Shown here: positions 1-12,900 of the stretch, in pieces
How the letters are laid out: the number at the start of each line of letters is the position of its first letter
Position numbering within the stretch: the first letter of the stretch is position 1
Source: Bagarius yarrelli
Taxonomy: Eukaryota > Chordata > Actinopteri > Siluriformes > Sisoridae
Reading direction: 5' to 3'
DNA length: 64,000 nt
Assembly: GCA_005784505.1 (NCBI GenBank)
Contig: VCAZ01000178.1
Location: forward strand, 1-64,000
The notes under the pieces: model-generated
What the model was told of the DNA's origin: nothing
Seen by the model: the letters and a program-made list of their open reading frames with translations, nothing else
The model's database searches: none
Translations under genes and position numbers: made by a program

Positions 1-326
1 GAATTGCAAACGGCACGCATTTGCAAAAGGGTAGTCTGGGTGGGCCCAGTGCCAACTTACAAAGCACTTAAGCACGAAAAGACGCCTGTCTAACAGCCCG
101 TTTCTTTTCCTTGGGCTTTTGCAGTGATGTTTGAAGGTGGTGTCCACTTTTTGGTACAGTTGTTTTTATAGCTATAGTGAAACAAATATAGAAAGATAGA
201 CTTGTAGATTACCATTCAAATATAAATACTAATTGTAATTCCTAACATAATTGAATGTTAATTTCCTACCCAAGACAATGATTTTAAGCAGGATAGAATA
301 AAAGCAGAGACTAATCAGATCAGTGA
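1..326. other. upstream sequence, nothing recognised
   Basis: No convincing coding exon, RNA gene or known repeat was recognised. The neighbouring gene in other vertebrates was not identified here. Confidence 0.4.
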
Positions 327-790
327 TCCTGTCCCAATACCAACACTAAGTTCATCCATGAAAATTTTGGAAGTTACAGGTTTGTAAATTCGGAAGGAAA
401 CAAGCGCACTGATGTGTAGAATTGGGACGGTTTAAGGCGCTTTACCCATCTGCGTCAAATTTCATTGCTATGTCATCGCCACGACACCCCTCAGTCAAAA
501 CATGGCTGTGCCGGTAGTCGCCCGGTACACAGTATTACTGCTAACAACGATTATTTACATGAATAAACTTATGCTTAACTTCCGCTTCCTTTATTAGTTT
601 GAAACGTCAAAACATCAGATGAATTCTGGGTAATATCTCTAAGCAAACCACACTTACAGAAAGTGTGCATTAGAGACCCAAGTAGGCGGGGCGGAGAAGC
701 TCACCAGCAGATTAAGGAACCCCACAGTCTTACACCCCTCAGTGAGAACACCCAAATAAAGGGCAGGAGGGTGCAAATTCGGGTATTGTA
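327..790 (+). repeat. MITE-like repeat family A, copy 1
   Basis: Shares several aligned blocks with 13567-14016: CCTGTCCCAATACC at the left edge, the CAGATGAATTCTGGG and CTTACAGAAAGTGTGCATTA blocks inside, and GGGTATTGTA at the right edge. Left and right edges are roughly inverted (CCAATACCC / GGGTATTG), as in a non-autonomous DNA transposon. Class not determined. Confidence 0.6.
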
Positions 791-796
791 TCCAGA

Positions 797-931
797 ATGA
801 TACAACTGAGGAATTGTGGGTTAGGGCCTTGATAGGGCCCAAACATTGGCAGCTTGGTTGTGCTGGGAATTGAAACTTACTATCTTCCAGTCAGAAGTCC
901 AACACCTTAATCCCTGCACTACCATTTTTCC
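797..931 (-). repeat. tRNA-derived SINE fragment
   Basis: Reads on the minus strand with the conserved CAGCAC-like body after the B box region (TTCAATTCCCAGCAC). Abuts the right end of repeat A, copy 1. Confidence 0.65.
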
Positions 932-974
932 TGTTTAATATGAAATATGTATTAACTGACCTTTTCTTCTATAC

Positions 975-1170
975 TGCATTTACATTTATGCCATTTGGCA
1001 GACGTCGTTATCCAGAGTAACTTACATTTATCTCTTTTCTACAACGGAGAAGTTAAGGGGTTAAGGGTGTTGCTTGGGGACCCAGTGGTTGTAAATTGGT
1101 GGTGCTGGAAATCAAACCCTGTTTTTCCAATTAGCAGTCCAATACCTTAACCACTGCTCTGCCACTTCCT
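975..1170 (-). repeat. tRNA-derived SINE, nearly complete
   Basis: On the minus strand it starts GGAAGTGGCAGAGCAGTGG (box A area), has a B-box-like GGTTTGATTTCC, then GTAAGTTACTCTGGATAACGACGTCTGCC and a TAAATG tail. The CTCTGGATAA-GCGTCTGCC tail is shared with fish L2 LINEs and V-SINEs, which implies L2-type mobilisation. Confidence 0.75.
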
Positions 1171-2540
1171 TACATGTTGGAATAGCCTTTTGTCTATACT
1201 ATTAAATCAGACTGATTTCCATCTGTTTGCCCACTTATTTGTTTATTTTCAGAATTAATGATAAATTAATTATTTTTTTGAGAAATAATCATGAAACAAG
1301 TGCTACCTTTATATGTTTTTACTAGAAGACTGTAGAGTAGTCACCAGCGGTATGGCCTGTTTAAAAGACTTTCATTTGAGCTGATTAAAAGTGCATTAGT
1401 CAAAACTGCTGATAATGTACCCTAGTAATTGCCTTTCTATATGAGGGTTTCTGAATAAATTAGCAGATATCTTCTGTTCATGAGTTGTTTTGTTCATGAA
1501 ACAGGGAGGGCTCAGATGCATCTTCTATAAATAGCTTGACAATAAAAATATTAGACTTGTGTAATGAATCATACCACAAAGCTCTCACACTTAAAAAAAC
1601 GATTGGGATTTCAGTTTGTCCTAGAGGATGTTTTTGGTATCTATTTAAATTAATGTCTTTTGACAAGTTTCTGTCTCTGCATAAATGTAACCCATCAGAT
1701 TTCTATAGTCTTTAAGTTAACCAAATCCACACACAAAAATATACTTGGTTGTTTTATTTAATTAAAAAAATGATGCACACATTTTTTGAATAAATCAAGC
1801 AAGCTGGTTGTTTTGTCTTAGGAAAACTAACCACAGATGTGCGGTGGATGTTGGTTGCCTCAAGTGCTCAGTGGGTGTCAAACCATTGCCTCCAAAACTA
1901 TACTGAAAATAGTTCTAAATAAAAGTGACTGTATGTGTGGGGTCATTATCTTATTTCAGAATACATTTGGCCAAAATGGCATAATTGTAAATGTAATGAC
2001 CAAATCTCCAAATCCATTTGCAGCAATACAGCTCCAAAATCCACCAGTCTTCACTTCTGCCTGCAGACACTAATTATTGCACTGATCTCGATTCCTTTGC
2101 TGAACAAACTACCTCCTTCACTGAACAGTAGATTGGTGCACCTGGGTTGCAACGATTACCGCCAGTCATATGCTAATAGCACAGCTAGGGATCTGCTGTC
2201 GGATTTGAGCAGACATGTTGTGTCAATTGTCTATAGTCTAACACTACATTACCTGTACTTCTAAAAAATATCTTGCTTTGAAATCTTTTTCTGGAAAAAG
2301 TGGTATAAATATACATTTTTCCAAAAATTTGATGTGGGATTTAAATAGAAGACTATTTTTGTTCACCAAAAAAAGAAAATGTGGAAAATTGGTGTCGCTG
2401 TTTATTTTCCAGCATGACATACGATAGCCCCTTTATTTTCTTTTGGATATAAAAAAATACTATTTACTGTACTTAAGTAACATATGATTAATTCTAATAT
2501 TCTGATGCAATACTACATAGCTGTTAAAAATGTTTTAGAA
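1171..2540. other. upstream sequence without recognised genes
   Basis: AT-rich. A stretch at 1830-2190 is less AT-rich and resembles decayed transposon sequence, but no diagnostic motif was seen. Confidence 0.35.
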
Positions 2541-2890
2541 ATCCAATCCATCATCCATTGTCTATACTTGCTTATTCCTAATCAGAGTCACGGGGATCTG
2601 CTATAGATTATCCCAGCTGTCATGCGGTGTACGGCAGGGGTCACCATGGACAGATCACCAGTCCATCACGGGCACATACAGACAAACAACCACACACACA
2701 CTCACTCCTATAGACAATTTAGAATCACTAATCAATCTAACATACAGGTTTTTGGACTGTGTGAGGAAACTGGGGTACCCACACTGAAAACTCCACACAG
2801 AAAGACCTCTGCAGGGGATATGAACCTGAAACCTTTTTGCTGTGAGGCAACAGTGCGAAAACTAACCAAACCACCGTACTTCCCCCAAAT
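2541..2890 (+). repeat. dispersed fish repeat C (TCCATCCATTGTCTATAC type), copy 1
   Basis: Begins with a CCATC-rich head, then CTTATTCCTAATCAGAGTCACGGGG, AGATCACCAGTCCATCAC, and CTCCACACAGAAAG near the end. Five further copies occur in the window. A very common but poorly classified element of fish introns. Confidence 0.7.
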
Positions 2891-3820
2891 CCAAACCACT
2901 GATTCTTATATTTCTGTACTTGAACTGACATCTTACAGAGCACATAGAACCCTTTGTGAGATTGTTAATAAATTTGATTGATTAATTTATTAAATCATTA
3001 TTTATATAATCTTGCTTAGGGTCATGGAGGGGTTACAACAACTTACTGTACTGAAAAACTCTGTGTAGTCTCAGTCTCAGATCTCAGTCACAAAACTGTC
3101 ACTGGTTAGTTGGATTCTACATGATTCAGACCAAAACAAAGTGTAACATTCAGACATCTGTCTAATTAAATCTAGCCAAGACATGTTGCTGGGTCAGTTA
3201 GGCTACACTGGGTATGACACATATATGTTGTATACAGTGTAGTCCACTGCATTTTCGCAAAAAAACCATGCAGTCACACCTAGGGGCAATTTAAAGTTAC
3301 CAATCCTCTACTGGCAGGTTGCAGAAGGTTTTACAATGTTCTACAGTAAAGCTTCTCTACAAAACTGTTGTATTTTTTAAAATAATGTCTGTTAATCACA
3401 ATTCGGCTTAATTTTGTTATCTATATTAACAGGCATAAATGAACTAAGCGGCTGCTCAGGGCCGCCTTGACCACCAGGAGGCTCCCAAGTAAACATGAAA
3501 TGATTTTTTAAATATTAAGTCAATAGTAATAATCCAAAAATGCTATATAAAATTAAAAAAAAAACATTATAGATAACGGGTGTGTTATATTTAAAGTGTG
3601 CGAATAATCAAGGATTTAAATTTTGGCGCACAGAGGGGGGCCTCGAAAATAAAATTCTGTTTAGGGCCCCTAAAGGTTTGGGCCTGCCCTTTTTTTTTTT
3701 TTTTACAGAATCAGAGCTGTAGAGACTTTAATGAAGGGTTTACTTCTACTTACACCATCTTAGCTGTCAAAAGGACCGGAAATCGGAAGGAAAACTCATT
3801 AATAGTACCAGAAATTTGTA
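2891..3820. other. upstream sequence with a possible degenerate element
   Basis: At 3455-3700 GGGCCGCC and GGGCCTGCCC flank an AT-rich core, perhaps an old DNA element. Nothing else recognised. Confidence 0.3.
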
Positions 3821-3882
3821 TTACATTTACATTTAGCAGACGCCCATCCAGTGCGATTTACATTTATCTCTTTTTCATAGCA
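3821..3882 (-). repeat. tRNA-derived SINE tail fragment
   Basis: Only the 3' tail is left: ATTTACATTTAGCAGACGCCCATCCAG read as the complement of the CTGGATAAGGGCGTCTGCC tail. Confidence 0.6.
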
Positions 3883-4139
3883 ATGGAGCAACCCACTAAA
3901 ACCACTTCCCTCGTATTAAATGTCTGTGCTTTAGATAGACTACAAATGTCTGAACAGAAGTCTATTTTTGACCTGAATATTAAGGTAGAGACTATTAAAC
4001 AGTTGGCTAACCTTATCGATGGAAACCTACCGTACATTTACATTAAGTGACTATATTTTTGCACCTAAATATGAAGTAAGCAAACAAAAATAAACAAATA
4101 ACTATCCCTTGCACTCATTGAATAGTGACCTCGGGAGTA

Positions 4140-4674
4140 TTTTGAAGGCTTCATGTAACGGGTGTGAAGATGGCGCAGCGTAACCAGATCTCTAACATCC
4201 GCTAGACCAATTTACAGCAAGGCACCTCAGGACGCAGCGCACTTAACAACATCTGGCAATGTTTTTTTTAGCGCTTACATATGACGACACGCTCAAGCCG
4301 GACCTAAAATTTCTAAATAAATAAATTAGCCGAGGCCAGTGGCTCTCTCGCTCGCTCGCTCTCAGATACTGCAGCAAATAACAGCGAAGATCAGATTTCT
4401 GCTCATTCCCTGCCTGTCTGGATATACCCTGCGCTCCGCATCACACACACCGTAGATGCTTTGCTTTCCCGAATACAGGAGACACACTGAGAGGTTATGC
4501 GGAATGAAACGGAGAAGAGATGGTTATAAGGCGTTCTGGGTTTGGGTTTTTTTTTTCTTTGTACCCAGTTACCATGTAGTCGTTCGTACATTTAGTTCTA
4601 CATGTAGTGAGTAACACGCTACATTGCTCACTCAGCCCGTCATTTTGAGCATCCTCCCACACGACACCGGCGGA
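4140..4674 (+). promoter_or_regulatory. probable dock3 promoter and 5' leader region
   Basis: This stretch directly upstream of the start exon is richer in CpG than the AT-rich surroundings (for example around 4170-4290 and the CGCT repeats at 4345-4362). No clear TATA box at a sensible distance was found, and the transcription start cannot be fixed from sequence alone. Assignment rests on position and base composition. Confidence 0.35.
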
Positions 4675-4701
4675 ATGGAGCTTGATTTCCAGGCGATCTA
4701 A
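4675..4701 (+). promoter_or_regulatory. upstream ORF in the dock3 leader
   Basis: ATG at 4675 opens an 8-residue reading frame (MELDFQAI) closed by TAA at 4699-4701, 47 nt before the dock3 start codon. The context CGGA-ATG-G has purine at -3 and G at +4, a better match to the Kozak consensus than the main ATG (T at +4). If the leader includes it, it should lower translation of the main frame. Its presence in the mRNA is inferred. Confidence 0.4.
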
Positions 4702-4748
4702 CAAAACCGTCACTTTTATTTTTTTTATATCTATATATTTTTGTAATA

Positions 4749-4785
4749 ATGTGGATTCCAACGGAAGATGAAAAATTCGGAGTCG
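4749..4785 (+). CDS. dock3: dock3 exon 1 (start codon)
   Basis: Encodes MWIPTEDEKFGV (residues 1-12) and one extra base, followed by a perfect GTGAGT donor. This is the N-terminus typical of DOCK3/DOCK4 (MW-PTE-EKYGV), which fixes the start codon. It begins the SH3 domain. Intron 1 is about 7.7 kb. Confidence 0.9.
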
Positions 4786-7700
4786 GTGAGTAATCCATAC
4801 GATCGCTCTCTCTTTTTCCTCTCCGTCTTTCTCCTGCATATTTATTGACATAATGACACGTAGGCTCGTCCCTATGCAACAATTTGCTCTTCCTTCCAAA
4901 AAGTGCCAAGTTTACAGTTAACAAACATAAGCGCACATTTAATAATGATACCTATTTAAAATGATTAATTTAATGGAAATAAATCTTTTTTTAAGAACCA
5001 TCTGTTTGTATGAAGTGTGTGTGTGTGTATGTGTGATGGAGGTAGAATGTGGACTGATTAGCCTATTTGACGCTTGCTGATATTAAAAACCGCGTCAAAA
5101 CATTTAATGGAATGTTGATTTTCATATTAGATTGACATTCTTTATTTTCTTACACACACAAGCGTCACACACGACTGTTTTAATCTTATTCACGCAGTGA
5201 CAGGAGATAAAATGTCCTCCTGTAACCGCGGAGGGGCGCTGCAAGCTAACAGGTGCGCACTTGCGTGGGCGCGCCATATTACGCTTTTGACGCAACGTTC
5301 TTTAGCAACTACGGTTTTAACGCACCGTGTTTATGAGCCAATTGAGCCGAAGGAAATCTTGTCTGCAAGGCAGTAAAATTAGTAACCCACGCTATACATT
5401 ACTATATGAGGAGAAAAAAACTCTTTCTCTTATCCAAAACACAGGCTAAGATGATTCACATCAGGGGACCCCAGATATGAGGGACAAAAAAAATGTTTTT
5501 TCTTTCTTTGAAAGGGCAGGGTAGGTCTGTAACAGAAAATCACCTGGGTCGGAGTGACTACTACTTATTATTATTAATATTATTATAATGATCATTATTA
5601 TGCCTCCTAAGGCAAGATTAGCTTATTTTGTTGTGACCGTACAGACAAGTGAACATTAGTTTAAAAAAAATCACCCTCAAGCTATATTTTGGGGACCTTT
5701 GGTTTAGATAACATTTACCAGCTGATATGTGGTGGTAGAAAAAAACTATTTTACTATGGACAAGCAATTAAAAAAATTCCAAAGTTCATTATTAACTTTT
5801 GAACTTTTATGCTGGTGAGTGTATTTAAAAAACAGTTTGTAGTTTGGCAACTGGTAGCTGGTCAGAATAATCTGTGTTTTGCAAAAGCACTTGACTGCTG
5901 TGGATCCAGACCTTGTTTTGGGAATACTGGATGACACACACAAACAGTTTGGTTGACTCTACGTGACCATGATTTTTTTTTAACAAACTGGAAATGTTGT
6001 CTTTATATTCGTTAATGGAGAAAAATTATTATTCACATTTACGCCATTTGGCAGACGTCTTTATCAAGAGCAAGTTTCATTTATCTCTTTTATACATCTT
6101 GTTCAGGGGGCCCAACAGTGACAATTTGGTGGTGCTGGGGAAAAGGACCCAAATCTTCCAATTAGCAGTCCAACACCTTGGTCACTGGGCTACCACTTCC
6201 CCCACCACTTCACTTGGTTGGACATCCTGATCCTGATTATTCCACCCAAATGTATTCAACTGCATGATTAGGCTTGTTTAGAAGATATTGTTATGCTCTT
6301 TAATAATGTTAGAGAATGGACAGTATTCCCACAGTCCTTTAACTACTGGAGACCCTAGCAAATGTATGAAGTATACACAACTTTAAAGCTGGAGCAGTGC
6401 AATACAGCAGCACAACAACTGCAAGATTGTGGGTTCGATTTCCAATGCCGCCAAGCTGCCACCTCTAGCCCCTTAAGTAAAACCCTTAACCCCTAATTGC
6501 TTAGTTGTATAAAACAGATAAATGCAAGTCGCTGTGGATAAGGGCGTCTGCCAAATGCTGTAAATGTCAATGGCATGTGGGATTAAAAAATTGAAAGTCT
6601 GGATTATGTTTTTTTAAATATATTCTTATAAATATTTTTGTTTATAAATATTTTTACAGAAGATTTTAGTTTAATTATACACTGATACACAATTTTCAAA
6701 ATGTTTAATATCAGAAAAATACTATCAATACTGTAAGTACTGTAAATGGAAAAATGTTGCCACACATATGGAAAAATACAATCTTTGCTGGATATGTTTC
6801 TTTTAATCCACCCAAATAGGACATATCATGTTTCTATTATTTTTACCTACATAGAACAACACAATGCATATACACACAGTGTGGCAAATGGTAGAACAAA
6901 CACTTACCATTAAATGCAAACTGCCACTACTACAGCATGTGCACATATCAGATTCCCTATTTTAATAGCAATTTTACCCCACCCTCCGCTGATCAGCACA
7001 AGACACTAAGGAAACTCACAGCCAGGTATCGTAAATATAAGCAACAGATGATGACTAGTAAAATAGTTTTGCATGGCTTAAGCCAGTTTTAGAAAAGAGC
7101 AATGCTCACTTGGGTGTTGCTTGACTTTTACACTGGGTAACCATAGTCATATATTAAACATAGAAAAAAATATATATATATTTTTTTTTTTACAAATGCA
7201 AGCCTGTATATATTTAGTAATAATACTATATAAAATAGTAATAGTAATAATTTTTTTGCCTGAATAAGACAGAGCTTGTGGGAAAAAAAATCATTTGCAG
7301 GATCTGGTGAGTGAGCTAATTGAATTTGAAAAACATACAATGCCTCCTAGCCATGCTTGCAGATTTGTAATGATGTACAGTGAGATGAAACAATTATCAG
7401 ATTTTGCATGTTTTCCTACTGATAAAGAAATGATCGGTCTATAATTTTAATGGTGGGTTTATTTTAACAACGAGAGACAAAATAACAACAAAAACATACA
7501 GAAAAAATCTAATAAAAAAAAGTTATAAATTGATTTGCATTATAATTAGAAAAGTCGGGAAGTGGTAGGGGTATTGCCATGGTTAAGGTGTTGGACTGCT
7601 AATTGGAAGACCAGGGTTCGATTCCCAGCACCAACAAGTTACCACTGTTGGGTCCCTGAGCAAGGTCCTTAATCCCCAATTACTCAGTTGTATAAGTGAG

Positions 7701-9869
7701 ATAAGGGCGTTCTCTGAATACTGTAAATGTAATAATGAGTTAATAAGAACTTGGTCTCCTATCAATAAAATCTGAGCTTGTTACCTGTAAATAAGACACC
7801 TGTCCAACAAAAACTCTCCACCAAGGCCAAGACCAAAAAGCTGTCCAAGAATGTCTGGGACAAGATTGTAGACCTACACAAGACTGGAATGGGCTATAAG
7901 ACCATGGCCAAGCAGCTCGGTGAGAAGGTGATTATATTTAGTGAGATTTTTCACAAATGGAAGAAACACAAAAAAATTTCAATCTTCCTTAGTTTGGGGC
8001 TCCATGCAAGATCTCACCTTATGGAGTTTCAGATCATTAGAACAGTGAGGAATCAGCCCAGAACCACACGGAAGGATCTTGTCAATGATCTCAAAGCAGC
8101 TGGAATTAAAGTGACCAAGAAAACAATTGTTACACACAACGACGTGAAGGACTGAAATCATGCAGCGCCTACAAGGTCCCCCTCCTCAATTTTGGGTGAG
8201 AACCTCCTTCCTTCAGCCAGGACATTAAAAATGGGTTGTGGATGATCCAAAACACATGATCAAGACAACAAGAGGACGTTAGCATTAAAACCTTAATAAA
8301 TTGGAAATAATCTGCAAAGAGAAGTGAAACATAATTAATTTATAATTTAACTTTATTGAAATGCATTTTTCTGGAGGTTTTTGTTTTTATTCTGTTTCTC
8401 ACTGTTAGAACAAACCCACTATTGTGAGAAATTATAGACTGATCATTTCTTTATCAGTGGACAAATGTACAAAATCAGCAGGGAATCAAATTATTGTTTT
8501 CCCTTCCTGTAAATGGGCACTTAAGCATAGTGGAATAATGTTCAGAGTGTGCAGACACCATATTAAAGGGCAATAGACATTAAGGGCTTTTCTAAAAAGC
8601 CCAGCAGTGGCAGCTTGGTGGTCCTGAGATTTTAACTTACAGCCACTTGCTCAGTAGGCCAGTACTCACACAACTAAGCTACTGATGCCACACATATGTT
8701 TTTTGATATGTCAGAAAGTCTGACGTCAGTTTAGTATTTAGTAGTTTTGATATTATGGTTATACGTGTTATTGGAGACACAAAATTTGTTGCAACACTAC
8801 ACTTCGCATCCACAACAAAGTCACACACCCTGATATTGTCTTTGGACTGCTTTTGGCTTTGATTACAGCATACCTTCACCATGGCATCATTTTGATATAC
8901 TTCTGCAATGTCACAACATTTATTTCATTTATTTATTTATTTCTGTCCCAAAGATTTTCAATAGGTTCTGGACTGTCCATAATTAAAAATGATGTCTCTT
9001 GCTCTCTAAATCACTCTTTTACAATTTAGGTTTGTTGAATTCTGGCATTATTATCTTGGAATATTCCCATGCCATCAGGGAAGAAAACATCTATTGATGG
9101 AATAACCTGGTCTTTCAATATATTCAGGTAGTCAGCTGACCTTATTCTTTGGGCAAATAATGTTGCTGAACCTGACCAACTGCACCAACCCAGATCATAG
9201 CACTGCCTGACAGGCTTGTACGGTAGACAGTAGGCATGATGGGTGCTTTACTTACTTCATCCACCACTTTTCTTACCTCTTCTTACATCACTCTGGAACA
9301 GGGTAAATCTGGACTCATCAGACCACATGACCTTCTTCTACTGCTCCAGAGTCCAGTCTTTATGCTTTCTACCAAACTAAAGCCTTTATTTTTTATTAGT
9401 CTCACTGATAAGTCGTTTCTTAAGGCTACACAACTGTTCAGTCCCAATTTCTTAAATTCCCTTCACACTGGGTGTATGTGGAAATGCTCTTACTTTCACT
9501 ATTAAACATAGCCGTGAGTTCTACTGTTGTTGGGTTTTTTTTACGATTTGATTTCACCAAATGTTATAGCTGATCATTATTAAAAGAAATTTCCCACTAT
9601 ATTTCTTCTGTGAAGATTCTTTTAGTTTTTAATAATTTGTTGGACAGTTTTTGATGCAGTTTTTAATGCATGCCAATAATTTGACCCTTTTGAAACACAT
9701 TAACATCTTCACAGGACATGTCTTCCGACATGGTTGTTTGGGTTAAATAACTTGTTCCCAGCTGAAACATAATCATCCATGCAGTAATTATCCAATTGGA
9801 AGTGCTTACCTCTTATTTAAATTTATGTGATGTCTTTTTTGTTTTGGACGGGCAGTGTATAATTGGTGT

Positions 9870-9910
<41 letters not shown>

Positions 9911-12900
9911 AGTGTGTAGTGCTTTCTGTTTTTATGCTGGAAGGAATGTAAAATGGTAGCATCTGTCCCCTGTCACCTCTCTGATTCTCTCAGCAAAGCA
10001 GAGATGTGTGAGAAAAAAACAGACAAATCAGTATAATTGAGCTCAGAGATATTATGAAAGCCGTGATGTGACAGTAAAGACAAAGGCACAGTGCATCAGG
10101 AATAAAGCCCTAATTTCCATACATGATGATAATGATGATGATGATTATTAATTTCTCTTTGAAAATTATTATTATTATTACCTCTCCCAAAGATACCCAT
10201 CCAAGCAAAATACAATGCAAACAACTATCCTTATAAAATAATACAATGAAACTGCAAGAAAAGAAAGTTTGTTTTTTTCTTAGTGAAGTATTTTTAAGAA
10301 GCACCGTCTTATATTACCGTGGGGAGAAACTGAAGAGATGGATGGTTGACCATAATACAGCTAATGGATATAGGAGAACATACATAAGCAATTAAAAACA
10401 CCATTAAGCACATTGTATCAGAGTCATTAAAAGTTTTTTTCCCCTGCTCGCTTTTTTTGAAATAGCAGCGATGAAACGTCTGCGAGTAAATAAAATACCT
10501 CAAATTGCACAGTTACAGTTTACATTGTTAAAATTGTATAATATTTAAACTTTTATAAACATTAATACATTTCTAAGTGTTTCATCAACCATTTTAAGAA
10601 GAAAAATGATGCTACAATGGGCTGCTTTTCACTTTTAACGTCTCGGAAAGTCAGTTGTTTGATGTTAATAAACACAAGACTGTAGGATTATTATATAAAA
10701 AAAGTGCGAAGAGGTGTAAATGTTTTGTTACCATGAGAAAATAATATTCGTCATGAATCATTTAAGTGGTGAACTATAGTGACGGAGTGTGGACATGACT
10801 TTGCCAAGTAGGATGTGATCCTGAATCAACATTTCAATCAACCAATCATAATCATCTGATGTCATCAGTGTGTGTCGTACAAACCTAACTACATTTTAAT
10901 GCACACACATCTATTCTTGGTCCTCAAGGTGAGGGAATTGTTCACACATTAAACTGCACATACATGTTGGATACAATTGTTCAGTACAGCATGTAATGTA
11001 TTACAGATGCTATTTAAATATTTCATAATTTTGTAGTTAATGAATACATTTAGAATATTACAGTTTGGTTTATAAGGAGAAAAAATTAAAAATGTATTGA
11101 GTTAATATTGTTTAATCGACACATGCTGATGACATCAGATGGCAACAAATATAACTGGTTAATTTTTATTTAAAACGTAACATTTCACTCTTCTGGTAAG
11201 GCTTTTAAGTTGAAATATGGCTCTGTGTATCATTCTGCGGCTATTCTGGTGAGGATTTAAATTTATAGAAATCATGCTGCCCCTGATTATAGGTATATTA
11301 GGTATAATAAACAATAAAAACAATCCAGACGAAGCAAATAGACATTCTTTTCTTAGCCTTCCTAGAAAGTAGAGATGTTGGTGGGCTTTCTTGCTAATGG
11401 AGCTGGTGTTGATTGACCAGGTGAGGTTCTCCGCTAGGTGAACACTAAGGGATTTGGTGCTCTTGACAATCCCCACAGAGGTTCCGTTGATTTTCAGCAG
11501 AGAATGGTCACTTTGAAGTCAAAACTATTAACTAGTTTTGTCAAAGTTCAAAGACAGGTTGTTTTCTCTACACCAGACTGTTAGCTGTTAACTGACTCGT
11601 CGTTCTTGCTGATGAGTCCCACCACGCTTGTGTTATCAGCAAACATTTGAGCGGTGCATTGCTACAGAGTCTTGATAAGATACTGCTTACAATCCGGACT
11701 GACTGAGGTCTCAGGTGTTCAGGTCTAGCAGGCTTAGCTTCTCAATCAGGTGCTGAGGGATATGAACAGCATTCAAATGTAAGTGTATTTATTGTCCAGA
11801 TGTGTGAGGGCAAAATGGAGGGTTGTGGAAATGGCATCGTCCATGGAACGGTGTGGCGGTGTGGAACTGTGGCTGGCTTAATAAAAAACCTTTTTTGGGG
11901 TAAGCCATTCCATTGAATGTGCAGATTGTTTTAAGTTAATGCCATTTTAAAAACTGTTATTCTGTTTTGTTTCCCATTCCCATTATGGAAAAGATATTTA
12001 CATTAAAAACAGAAGTGTGAAAACTGCATACATTTATCGTGATATGATGTCTGATTGCACAATGAGTTTAATACGCTTTAATACGTTCCAGGTAATACAC
12101 TACATTATTATGTGAAAGTTAAAGGATGTGAATATTTACAGGATAAAAGGCATCAATAACACTTCTACCCCAAAATTTATTTGCACAAACCCAAATGATT
12201 TGTTTCTGTCAGAATATCTGTATAAAGCATTAACATACAAATGATGCAATAACGTTATTGTAACAGAATATTTTTTGAATCGTTGTAAATATTTGTAATT
12301 TTTTTGAATAAGTGTGACCTTAAATACATATTTTTGACTTTATGTTATAATCAAAACCTGTGGATGTGGATTCCAACAATAAATATTTTTTTGTCTATCA
12401 TGTATTTTTATCCACTTTTCTTTTGAGAGTCTCAGTACTGATTGCTGTTTCCTTTTTTTCTGTCTCAGTGATAGGCAGTTTTCGAAGTTCGGCCAGTCAT
12501 TCCCTGGCGCTGGAGCTTGGAGAAACTGTCCAAATCCTGGAGAAATGTGACGGTAAAACCTATAAAAGAGAAATAAAAGAACCTGTGATTCATTTGTATA
12601 ACTTTGAGTAAGTTGTTTAAGCACATGAAGCAACCTTTTGATTTTTTTTAGGCTGGTACAGAGGCTTTTCTACCAAAAGACCAACAGTAAAGGTAAGATT
12701 GTTGTTATTATTATTACTGTTATTAATATTATTATTGTTATTATTATTAAACTTATTCCTATATATATATTTAGGAATAGGTTTGACATGTACTAAAGTA
12801 CCTCCCAATTATTATCATTATAGATAATATCAATAACACTGGAAGACAGGACATGCTGTTTTACTAAAGTAACACTTTCAAATGGTATTAAACATTAGAA

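Noticed and set aside
4726..4742. TATA-like sequence before the dock3 ATG
   Set aside because: It lies within 25 nt of the start codon, inside the expected leader, so it cannot be the promoter TATA box of this transcript.
1..4748. Exons of an upstream neighbour gene
   Set aside because: I tested the balanced-composition stretches (1830-2190, 3590-4050) and saw no splice-bounded conserved peptide.
4495..4936. Two minus-strand frames of 98 and 134 codons overlapping the start exon
   Set aside because: No motif, poor composition, and they oppose a well-supported exon and promoter region.
7615..7626. tRNA genes suggested by B-box sequences (here and in other SINE copies)
   Set aside because: No cloverleaf; they are SINE heads with decayed A boxes and SINE bodies downstream.
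12340..12633. Minus-strand 97-codon frame over exon 2
   Set aside because: Shadow of the SH3-coding exon.
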